A stretch of DNA of 64,000 nucleotides, from positions 4,380 through 68,379 of the forward strand of contig JAVBPS010000051.1 in NCBI GenBank assembly GCA_031549495.1, written 5' to 3'. This DNA comes from JAVBOW01 sp031549495 (GTDB lineage Bacteria; Bacteroidota; Bacteroidia; Bacteroidales; Rikenellaceae). Shown in pieces: positions 47,394 through 54,199 of the stretch. How positions within the stretch are numbered: the stretch's first letter is position 1; each line of letters begins with the position of its first letter. A program made the translations under genes and the position numbers. The notes beneath the pieces were generated by a model, which searched no databases, had not been told where the DNA came from, and worked only from the letters and a program-made list of their open reading frames with translations.

Positions 47394-47564
47394 ATGGCTT
47401 ACAAAATTCAGGAAGACACCTGCACCGCTTGCGGTACTTGTATCGACGAATGCCCCGTAGAGGCGATCTCCCCGGGCAACGTTTACTCGATCGACCCGTC
47501 GCTCTGCACCGACTGCGGCTCTTGCGCCGACGTCTGCCCCGTAGAGGCTATCATCCCGGGTTAA
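47394..47564 (+). CDS. small 2[4Fe-4S] ferredoxin
   Basis: 56 residues (MAYKIQEDTCTACGTCIDEC...), clostridial type. Two motifs CTACGTCIDECP and CTDCGSCADVCP each provide CxxCxxCxxxCP for one [4Fe-4S] cluster. It is a soluble low-potential electron carrier in anaerobic metabolism. It has the best-formed promoter in the window. A terminator-like hairpin follows, and the radical-SAM gene mqnC begins five bases after that hairpin. Ferredoxin could supply electrons to such an enzyme, but that link is inferred. Confidence 0.94.
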   Translation: MAYKIQEDTCTACGTCIDECPVEAISPGNVYSIDPSLCTDCGSCADVCPVEAIIPG

Positions 47565-47581
47565 CGGGTGTTCTTACAGAG

Positions 47582-47612
47582 AAAAAGACCGTCGCGATGC
47601 GGCGGTTTTTTT
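47582..47612 (+). terminator. terminator-like hairpin between ferredoxin and mqnC
   Basis: ACCGTCGC/GCGGCGGT stem (one G-T), GAT loop, followed by seven T; five bases before the mqnC ATG. It may act as a partial terminator, because no promoter for mqnC fits downstream of it. Confidence 0.7.
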
Positions 47613-47616
47613 GATT

Positions 47617-48702
47617 ATGCGAAGCGCATTACATAAAAAGATCATCGCGGGCGATCCCGTCACCGCCGCCGAGGCGTTGTGGCTTTGGGAGAATGTCCCC
47701 GTGGCCGAGCTTGCGGCTTTGGCCGACGGGTTGCGCCGCATGCGCGTGGACGACCCGGCGGTGGTCACCTGGCAGATCGACCGCAATGTGAATATTACGA
47801 ATGTCTGCATCTCGGGCTGCCGTTTCTGCAATTTCCATTGCCGTCCGGCGGAGGTTGAGCGGGCTTATATCACGACCATAGGGGAATACCGCGAAAAGAT
47901 CGAGGGCATGCTCGCGCTGGGCGGCGACCAACTGCTTTTGCAGGGCGGCCTGCATCCCGGGCTGGGCATCGACTTTTACGAAGGGCTTTTCCGTGAATTG
48001 AAAAACGCTTACCCGCAGGTGAAACTGCACGCCCTGGGCGCGCCCGAGGTGGCGCATATCGCCCGGATCAGCGGATTGAGCGTCGGCGATACGCTGGAAA
48101 GGCTTGTGGCTGCAGGGTTGGACTCGTTGCCCGGCGCGGGTGCGGAAATCCTTACGGATCGTGTGCGCAGGATCATTTCGCCCGCCAAACCGTCGGTCGC
48201 CGAGTGGTGCGAGGTGATGCGCGTGGCGCACCGGATGAACCTGCCGACTTCGGCCACGATGATGTACGGCCATGTGGAGACCATCGCCGAGCGCATCGAA
48301 CACCTTTTATTGATCCGCGACTTACAGGCAGAGGTCCCTGAGGGAAATTGGGGGTTCACGGCCTTCATCCCGTGGATCTTCCGCAGCGACGGCACGGCGC
48401 TGGCCCGCGAAGGGGTGGGGGGCGCGTTCTCCCCGCTGGAATATATCAAAATGATCGCCCTGAGCCGCATCGTGCTGCACAACATCCGCAACATCCAGGC
48501 CTCCTGGCTCACCGTAGGCAAAGCCACCGCCCAGGTGGCCCTGCATTCAGGCGCCAACGACATGGGCTCGATCATGATCGAGGAAAACGTGGTCTCTTCG
48601 GCCGGCGCCCGCAACCGCTTCGATGCCGAAGGCATCCAGGCCGCCATCCGCGAAGCGGGATTCACCCCGCGCCTGCGCGATCAACTTTACCGTCTGCGTT
48701 AA
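47617..48702 (+). CDS. mqnC: cyclic dehypoxanthinyl futalosine synthase (radical SAM)
   Basis: Radical-SAM enzyme of the futalosine route to menaquinone. The cluster motif is CISGCRFC (Cys64, Cys68, Cys71) within RNVNITNVC. GGDQLLLQGGLHP, LPGAGAEILTDRVRRIISP, PTSATMMYGH, GFTAFIPWIFRSDGT and the ending AGFTPRLRDQLY match MqnC closely; the related MqnE differs in these blocks. An extra Cys75 is present. Length 361 fits. The ATG at 47617 is preferred over a TTG six bases earlier. The nearest promoter is that of the ferredoxin gene, so expression may depend on read-through. Confidence 0.88.
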   Translation: MRSALHKKIIAGDPVTAAEALWLWENVPVAELAALADGLRRMRVDDPAVVTWQIDRNVNITNVCISGCRFCNFHCRPAEVERAYITTIGEYREKIEGMLALGGDQLLLQGGLHPGLGIDFYEGLFRELKNAYPQVKLHALGAPEVAHIARISGLSVGDTLERLVAAGLDSLPGAGAEILTDRVRRIISPAKPSVAEWCEVMRVAHRMNLPTSATMMYGHVETIAERIEHLLLIRDLQAEVPEGNWGFTAFIPWIFRSDGTALAREGVGGAFSPLEYIKMIALSRIVLHNIRNIQASWLTVGKATAQVALHSGANDMGSIMIEENVVSSAGARNRFDAEGIQAAIREAGFTPRLRDQLYRLR

Positions 48703-48712
48703 AGATAAGTGA

Positions 48713-48742
48713 AAAGGCACCCACGTGAAGGGTGCCTTTTTT
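48713..48742. terminator. bidirectional terminator between mqnC and truA
   Basis: AAAGGCACCC, ACGTGA loop, GGGTGCCTTTTTT; it overlaps the truA stop codon. Confidence 0.9.
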
Positions 48743-49481
48743 ACAGAAAAATATCTTCCGGATATTCCACATCAGTGAGGAACAACCCCTGCGCGGGGGC
48801 CGAGCCGCTCGCCCGCGAACGGTCGCAGCTATACAGAGCCTCGCCGAATTGTGTCGGGGTCATTTTTCCGCGGCCGACATCGACCAGCGTGCCGACCAAC
48901 GCGCGCACCATATTGCGCAGGAAGCGATCTGAACTAACGGTGTATATGATTTCGAAGTCACGGTTCTCCCACAGTGACTTACCGACTTTGCAGATCGACG
49001 TTTTATTGTTCGAATGCAGCTTGCTGAAAGTCGTAAAATCATCATGCCCGACCAGCATCGCCGCCGCCTCGTTCATGCGGTCAATGTCCAGATCGACGTA
49101 GTATTGCCAGGTCGTTTCACGGCGGAAAGGGTCTTTATGCGGCAGGATATGATACTGATATTCGCGCCGCAAGGCATCGAATCGGGCATGCGCGTCGTCG
49201 CGCACCCGGCGCACATCTTTCACCGCGACGTCGCCCGGCAACAGAGCGTTCAGGTGGTAGCAAAAATCGGCAGGCAACTCGCCCGCCGCATCGAAATGGG
49301 CCACATAATAAGCCGCATGCACCCCCGTGTCCGTCCGTCCTGCACCCGTAATCTCCATCGCAGCGCGCAACAGCGTCGAGAGCGCCTCTTCCAGCGTTTG
49401 CTGCACCGAAGGGGCGTTTGCCTGCCGCTGCCAGCCGTTGTAGGCCGTACCGCGGTATGAAAGTTCGAGAAAAAAACGCAT
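48741..49481 (-). CDS. truA: tRNA pseudouridine(38-40) synthase
   Basis: Isomerises uridines 38-40 in the tRNA anticodon arm. The start at 49481 (MRFFLELSYRGTAYNGWQRQ) is the conserved family start; longer in-frame readings would run into palindrome copy k and are rejected. AGRTDTGVHA carries the catalytic Asp51. RREYQYHI, DDFTTFSK and FLRNMVRALVGTLVDVGRGK follow. Length 246 is typical. Monocistronic and divergent from dapB. Confidence 0.95.
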   Translation of the reverse strand: MRFFLELSYRGTAYNGWQRQANAPSVQQTLEEALSTLLRAAMEITGAGRTDTGVHAAYYVAHFDAAGELPADFCYHLNALLPGDVAVKDVRRVRDDAHARFDALRREYQYHILPHKDPFRRETTWQYYVDLDIDRMNEAAAMLVGHDDFTTFSKLHSNNKTSICKVGKSLWENRDFEIIYTVSSDRFLRNMVRALVGTLVDVGRGKMTPTQFGEALYSCDRSRASGSAPAQGLFLTDVEYPEDIFL

Positions 49482-49506
49482 CCGGATAAAAATGTTTGAC
49501 GTGGGG

Positions 49507-49537
49507 CAAAGATAGGCAATTTCGCATTGAGGACAAA
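49507..49537 (-). promoter_or_regulatory. promoter of truA
   Basis: Minus-strand TATCTTTG (plus 49507-49514) with TTTG (plus 49534-49537) 19 bases upstream. Confidence 0.65.
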
Positions 49538-49553
49538 ACGCCCCCCTCATATT

Positions 49554-49638
49554 TGTCATTCTGAGCGAAGCGAAGAATCTTGGCCGGGCTGCGCCGAAAC
49601 AATTCCGCCCAAGATTCTTCACTTCGCTCAGAACGGCA
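49554..49638. repeat. class I intergenic palindrome, copy k
   Basis: Minus polarity. The right end is AACGGCA instead of AATGACA. It lies between divergent truA and dapB, so it is upstream of both. Confidence 0.88.
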
Positions 49639-49640
49639 AA

Positions 49641-49666
49641 ATATCCCCCGAGTGCCGGACGGCACC
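49641..49666. repeat. GGTGCCG-CCGGCAC hairpin module, copy ii (inverted)
   Basis: ATATCCCCCGAGTGCCG then GACGGCACC: the complement of the module at 54046-54073, two bases outside palindrome k. Confidence 0.7.
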
Positions 49667-49697
49667 AAAAATATTTTATTATAAGGTGCGGAATTAC

Positions 49698-49705
49698 TAT
49701 CTTTG
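49698..49705 (+). promoter_or_regulatory. -7 promoter element of dapB-lepB
   Basis: TATCTTTG, 20 bases before the dapB ATG. Confidence 0.55.
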
Positions 49706-49725
49706 TGGGAATTTACTGTTGCGAT

Positions 49726-50445
49726 ATGAATGTAGCTTTGATAGGGTACGGCAAGATGGGCCGCGAGATCGAGAAGATCCTCGTCGCACGCGGCCATCAG
49801 GTCGGCCTGATCGTGGATGTGGACAATGCGGGCGACCTGTGCGCGGAAAAAATGCGCGGGATCGACGTGGCCATCGAATTTTCGGCACCGGACGCGGCTT
49901 TCGGCAATGTTTGCCGCTGCATCGAGGCGGGCGTACCGGTCGTTTGCGGCACCACGGCCTGGTTCGACCGGCTTACGGAAGCGAAAGCGCTCTGCATCAA
50001 AAAGAACGGGGCGTTTTTTTACGCGACCAATTACAGCATCGGGGTCAACCTCGCCTTCCGGCTCAACCAGGCGCTCGCGCGCATGATGGCCCCCTTCGGA
50101 CAGTATGACGTGACGATCGAGGAGACCCACCACACCCAAAAGAAGGACGCCCCGAGCGGCACGGCGATCACGCTGGCCGAGGGCATTCTCGAAAACCTCG
50201 ACCGCAAAACGCGCTGGGTGGCCCATACGACTACCGAGCCGGAAGAGCTGGAGATCACTTCCGTGCGTCGCAGCGTCGTTCCGGGCACGCACGTAGTGAC
50301 TTATGAGTCGGATTGCGACTACATCACCCTGACGCATTGCGCCAAATCGCGCACCGGACTCGCCCAGGGTGCCGTGGCCGCGGCGGAATTTCTCGCCGGG
50401 CGCACGGGGGTATACACGATGGATGATCTGTTGGATAAATTATAA
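49726..50445 (+). CDS. dapB: 4-hydroxy-tetrahydrodipicolinate reductase
   Basis: NAD(P)H-dependent step of lysine and diaminopimelate synthesis. The start at 49726 (MNVALIGYGKMGREIE) puts the nucleotide-binding glycines at residues 8-13; an upstream TTG-initiated reading starts in the promoter. CGTTAWFDR, FYATNYSIGVNLAF and the catalytic EETHHTQKKDAPSGTA (His pair and Lys) are all present. Length 239. It is followed after nine bases by lepB, a pairing I recall as common in Bacteroidota. Confidence 0.95.
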   Translation: MNVALIGYGKMGREIEKILVARGHQVGLIVDVDNAGDLCAEKMRGIDVAIEFSAPDAAFGNVCRCIEAGVPVVCGTTAWFDRLTEAKALCIKKNGAFFYATNYSIGVNLAFRLNQALARMMAPFGQYDVTIEETHHTQKKDAPSGTAITLAEGILENLDRKTRWVAHTTTEPEELEITSVRRSVVPGTHVVTYESDCDYITLTHCAKSRTGLAQGAVAAAEFLAGRTGVYTMDDLLDKL

Positions 50446-50454
50446 CCGCACATA

Positions 50455-51900
50455 ATGGGCAAAATCAAAGAGTTCTGGCGCAATAAATGGGTGAAATTCA
50501 CCATTGCCTCGCTCATCTACATCCTCTGGTTCGTGGTCTGGACGGGCAATCCCTGGCTGCTGCTGGGCGAATTGCTGATCTACGATTTCTATATTTCGAA
50601 GATCTTCAACAAACTCGTCTGGAGCAAGCATAAAAAGCTCAAAAAGGGCAACCATTCCTACAAATTCTGGATGGAATGGGTCGAGGCGATCCTCTTCGCC
50701 ACGGTCGCCGCGACGATCATACGCATCTTTATCTTCGAGATGTACGTGATCCCCACGCCGTCGATGGAAAAGAGCCTGCTGGTGGGCGACTACCTCTGTG
50801 TGAGCAAGGTGGCTTACGGCCCCAAGATGCCCAACACGCCGGTTTCGTTCCCGTTCGTGCACAACACGATGCCGTTCTCGACGACAAAAAAATCGTACAG
50901 CGAGTGCATCAAATGGCCTTACCACCGCCTTGCGGGGTGGGGTGATGTGAAACGCAACGACGTGGTGGTCTTTAATTTCCCGGCTGGGGATACGGTCATG
51001 CTTGAGGACCAGCAGTCATCCTACTATGATAAACTGCGCCAGTACGAGGCGATGCACGGCCCCAAAAAAGGACGCGAGCAACTATGGCGGCAATACACGA
51101 TCGTCGCCCGCCCGGTGGACAAGCGTGAGAATTACGTAAAGCGCTGCGTCGGCATCCCGGGCGACACGATCTTTATCGAAGGCTCACAACTCTTCGTGAA
51201 CGGGCAGCCCCAGATCCCCATCCCGGCGATGCAATATATTTATTTTGTGCGCACGAACGGCACGCCCATCAGCAAAAAGGCTTTTGAGAAGATGGGCATA
51301 TCGAACGAATCCATCTCCTTCGACCAGATAGAAAAAAGCTATATCCTGCCCCTGACCAAAGCGAATGCGGAACTCATCGCGAAGATGAACAACATAGAGC
51401 AGGTGATGCAGTATGTCGGGGAAGGGGCTCCGGCAGACATTTTCCCGAATGATGCGCGTTATCCCTGGAACGTGGATCATTTCGGGCCGCTGTGGGTGCC
51501 CTCGCGCGGGACGACCGTGGCGCTGACGCCGGATAACCTGCCGCTCTACCGCCGTATCATCGAGGTTTACGAGGGGAATACACTTGAGATCAAGGAAAAC
51601 GCCCTGCAGGTGGCCGATGCCCCGATCGCAGGCGATACGCTCGACGTCGTCGAACAGACGATCTACATAAACGGCGAACCGGCAGATAGTTATACGTTCA
51701 GAATGAACTATTACTTCATGATGGGCGACAACCGCCATAACTCGGCCGACTCGCGTTTCTGGGGCTTCGTACCCGAGGATCATGTGGTCGGCAAGGCGTC
51801 GTTCGTCTGGTTCTCGACCGACAAGGAGAAAGGATGGTTCTCGGGAAAAATACGGTTCAGCCGCATGTTCCGGGGGACTGAAAGGTTACAAAACCGATAA
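50455..51900 (+). CDS. lepB: signal peptidase I (long Bacteroidota form)
   Basis: Membrane serine protease that removes signal peptides. Hydrophobic segments lie at about residues 15-45 and 76-96. The catalytic serine is in YVIPTPSMEKSLLVGDYL (Ser103) and the catalytic lysine in NYVKRCVGIPGDTIF (Lys229). MMGDNRHNSADSRFWGFVPEDHVVGKA marks box E near the C-terminus. At 481 residues it carries a large insertion between the lysine box and box E, as is usual in this phylum. It lies in an operon with dapB upstream and yigZ downstream (seven-base gap). Confidence 0.95.
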   Translation: MGKIKEFWRNKWVKFTIASLIYILWFVVWTGNPWLLLGELLIYDFYISKIFNKLVWSKHKKLKKGNHSYKFWMEWVEAILFATVAATIIRIFIFEMYVIPTPSMEKSLLVGDYLCVSKVAYGPKMPNTPVSFPFVHNTMPFSTTKKSYSECIKWPYHRLAGWGDVKRNDVVVFNFPAGDTVMLEDQQSSYYDKLRQYEAMHGPKKGREQLWRQYTIVARPVDKRENYVKRCVGIPGDTIFIEGSQLFVNGQPQIPIPAMQYIYFVRTNGTPISKKAFEKMGISNESISFDQIEKSYILPLTKANAELIAKMNNIEQVMQYVGEGAPADIFPNDARYPWNVDHFGPLWVPSRGTTVALTPDNLPLYRRIIEVYEGNTLEIKENALQVADAPIAGDTLDVVEQTIYINGEPADSYTFRMNYYFMMGDNRHNSADSRFWGFVPEDHVVGKASFVWFSTDKEKGWFSGKIRFSRMFRGTERLQNR

Positions 51901-51907
51901 GCTACAA

Positions 51908-52513
51908 GTGGAACCGGACAGCTACCATACCCTTGCGGCGGCGGCCCGGACCTCGACCCGGGAGCGGAGCAGTAAATTCATCGCGTTCGCCTGGCCGGTA
52001 AGCGGTGAAGAGGAGGTGAAAACGCACCTGGACGCGCTGCGGAAGGAGTTTTATGATGCTACGCATCATTGCTGGGCTTGCCGCCTGGGAGTGGGGGCTA
52101 CGGAGACATCGCGCTCCAATGATGACGGGGAACCTTCCGGAACAGCAGGAAAACCGATCCTCGGACAGATCCTTTCGCATGGACTGACGAATATACTCAT
52201 AGTAGTAGTGCGTTATTTCGGCGGGACGAAACTCGGGGTGCCGGGATTGATCGCGGCTTACAAAGAGGCGGCGGCCGAGGTGATCGGGCAGTGCGAGGTG
52301 GTGGAGCGGACGGTGGATGCGGTGTTCGACATCGCGTTTCCGTATGCGGGAATGAACGCCGTGATGCGGGTGGTCAAGGAGATGCAGCCGGATGTGCTGT
52401 CGCAGAATTTTGATAATGTGTGCGATATGCGGATTTCGATCCGCCGCGGCAGGGCGGAAGAGTTGCAGGGACGGCTACTCAAATGCGAGGGGCTGACGCT
52501 GAAGGAAAAATAA
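51908..52513 (+). CDS. YigZ/IMPACT family protein (UPF0029)
   Basis: 201 residues starting from a GTG at 51908 (read VEPDSYHTLAAAA); no ATG fits, because the open frame upstream overlaps lepB. The UPF0029 domain shows SSKFIAFAWPVSGEEEV, ATHHCWACRLG, NDDGEPSGTAGKPILGQI and NILIVVVRYFGGTKLGVPGLI. A DUF1949-like ferredoxin-fold domain follows (FDIAFPYAGMNAVMRVVKEM). Relatives are linked to translation control (IMPACT) but the bacterial role is not settled. Third gene of the dapB-lepB unit; the GTG start may lower its translation. Confidence 0.9.
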   Translation: MEPDSYHTLAAAARTSTRERSSKFIAFAWPVSGEEEVKTHLDALRKEFYDATHHCWACRLGVGATETSRSNDDGEPSGTAGKPILGQILSHGLTNILIVVVRYFGGTKLGVPGLIAAYKEAAAEVIGQCEVVERTVDAVFDIAFPYAGMNAVMRVVKEMQPDVLSQNFDNVCDMRISIRRGRAEELQGRLLKCEGLTLKEK

Positions 52514-52532
52514 AATAGAAATTGAGCGCGTT

Positions 52533-52617
52533 TGTCATTCAGAGCGAAGCGAAGAATCTTGGTCTGAATGATCTGAACACAGCCCGACCAAGATTCTTCG
52601 CTTCGCTCTGAATGACA
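52533..52617. repeat. class I intergenic palindrome, copy l
   Basis: GAGCGAAGCGAAG/CTTCGCTTCGCTC arms, plus polarity. It ends 24 bases before the pyrB ATG, leaving no room for a separate promoter between them. Confidence 0.92.
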
Positions 52618-52641
52618 AGAGGAAAACTAAAAAGGGAAAAT

Positions 52642-53553
52642 ATGGGAAAGAAAAACCTGATCTCCATCACCGATTTCACCAAAGATGAAATCCTGCGGAT
52701 CATGGACCTCGCGGCCGAATTCGAGCAGACGCCCTACCAGGATTTGCTGCACGGCAGGGTAGTGGCCTCGCTCTTTTTCGAACCCTCGACGCGCACGCGG
52801 CTCAGCTTCGAAAGCGCCGTCAACCGCCTGGGCGGCAGGGTGATCGGTTTTTCGGACGGCAACAGCACCAGTCTTTCGAAGGGCGAATCGCTCCACGACA
52901 CGATCATGACCATCTCGAATTACAGCGACATGATCATCATGCGCCACTCGATCGAGGGGGCGCCGCGCTATGCGAGCGAAATTTCGAAGGTTCCCGTGGT
53001 GAACGCCGGTGACGGGGCCAACCAGCACCCTTCACAGACGCTGCTCGACCTCTATTCGATCAAAAAGACCCAGGCGAGCCTCGACGGGATCAACATCATG
53101 ATGGTCGGCGACCTGAAATACGGCCGCACGGTGCACTCGCTGCTGCAGGCACTCTCGCATTTCGACACTAAGTTCACGTTCGTCGCTCCGCCCGAGTTGC
53201 AGATGCCGGAAGAATATAAACTTTTCCTTAAGGAAAAAGGGCTTAAATACACGGAAACGAGCAAAATAGACGACTCGATCAACCAGGCCGACATCGTCTA
53301 CATGACCCGCGTGCAGCGGGAGCGTTTCACCGACCCGATGGAGTACGAGCGCGTGAAGAACGTCTACGTGCTCACCAACGCCATGCTCGCCGCCACGAAG
53401 CCCAACATGCGCATCCTGCACCCGCTGCCGCGCGTGAACGAGATCGCCACCGATGTGGACGGCAACCCGAAGGCGTATTATTTCAACCAGACCGAAAACG
53501 GGGTTTACACCCGCATGGCCATCATCAGTTACCTGTTAGGGATCAAAAAATAA
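52642..53553 (+). CDS. pyrB: aspartate carbamoyltransferase catalytic chain
   Basis: Makes carbamoyl-aspartate, the committed step of pyrimidine synthesis. FEPSTRTRLSFESA binds carbamoyl phosphate; HPSQTLLDLYSI, MMVGDLKYGRTVHSL, YMTRVQRERF and HPLPRVNEIATDVD are also typical. Length 303. The ATG at 52642 is preferred; an in-frame ATG at 52612 lies inside palindrome l. The pyrI gene begins seven bases downstream, indicating the class B holoenzyme. Confidence 0.96.
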   Translation: MGKKNLISITDFTKDEILRIMDLAAEFEQTPYQDLLHGRVVASLFFEPSTRTRLSFESAVNRLGGRVIGFSDGNSTSLSKGESLHDTIMTISNYSDMIIMRHSIEGAPRYASEISKVPVVNAGDGANQHPSQTLLDLYSIKKTQASLDGINIMMVGDLKYGRTVHSLLQALSHFDTKFTFVAPPELQMPEEYKLFLKEKGLKYTETSKIDDSINQADIVYMTRVQRERFTDPMEYERVKNVYVLTNAMLAATKPNMRILHPLPRVNEIATDVDGNPKAYYFNQTENGVYTRMAIISYLLGIKK

Positions 53554-53559
53554 CGCGAT

Positions 53560-54021
53560 ATGACACCGGACAAACGAATGGAAGTCAGGGCAATCGAGAA
53601 CGGGACGGTGATCGACCACATCCCCGCCGACTGCCTGTTTCAGATCATCAACATCCTGCGCCTGGACCGCGAGACCAACCGCATTACCTTCGGCACCAAC
53701 ATGGAAAGCAAGCGGATGGGGAAAAAGGCAATAATCAAGATCAACGACCGTTATTGCATGACCGAGGAGTTGAACCGCATCGCGCTGGTGGCTCCGATGG
53801 CTATCATCAACATTATCAAGGACTACGAGGTGATCGAGAAGCGCCCCGTGACGGTTCCCGACCGCGTGGAAGGGTTTGTGCGCTGCGCCAATCCCAAATG
53901 CGTCACCAACAACGAACCCGTCACGACCGCCTTCGAGGTAATTCAGGGCGAGCAGGTTTCGCTCAGGTGTCGTTACTGCGAAAAGATCACCTATCAGAGT
54001 CAACTGGAACTGATAAAATAA
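53560..54021 (+). CDS. pyrI: aspartate carbamoyltransferase regulatory chain
   Basis: 153 residues, the nucleotide-binding and zinc regulatory subunit that lets ATP and CTP control PyrB. GTVIDHIPADCLFQIINIL opens the allosteric domain. The zinc ligands are CANPKC and CRYC (CxxxxC and CxxC) in the C-terminal third. Co-transcribed with pyrB. Confidence 0.96.
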   Translation: MTPDKRMEVRAIENGTVIDHIPADCLFQIINILRLDRETNRITFGTNMESKRMGKKAIIKINDRYCMTEELNRIALVAPMAIINIIKDYEVIEKRPVTVPDRVEGFVRCANPKCVTNNEPVTTAFEVIQGEQVSLRCRYCEKITYQSQLELIK

Positions 54022-54045
54022 CCTGTTTGTCATTATGGGTGAAGC

Positions 54046-54073
54046 GGTGCCGCCCGGCACTCGGGGAATATTT
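54046..54073. repeat. GGTGCCG-CCGGCAC hairpin module, copy iii
   Basis: GGTGCCGCCCGGCACTCGGG then GAATATTT, running straight into palindrome m. A TGTCATTATGGGTGAAG fragment just before it (from about 54029) looks like a broken palindrome arm. Confidence 0.7.
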
Positions 54074-54158
54074 GTCATTCTGAGCGAAGCGAAGAATCTT
54101 GGTCTAAACCATTCTGAGCACAGCCCGACCAAGATTCTTCGCTTCGATCTGAATGACA
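54073..54158. repeat. class I intergenic palindrome, copy m
   Basis: GAGCGAAGCGAAG left arm with one mismatch on the right (CTTCGATCTGAATG); plus polarity; between pyrI and uvrA. Confidence 0.9.
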
Positions 54159-54199
54159 AATAGTAACCAAAATACAGAGCAAGGAAGGTAAGGCAATCA

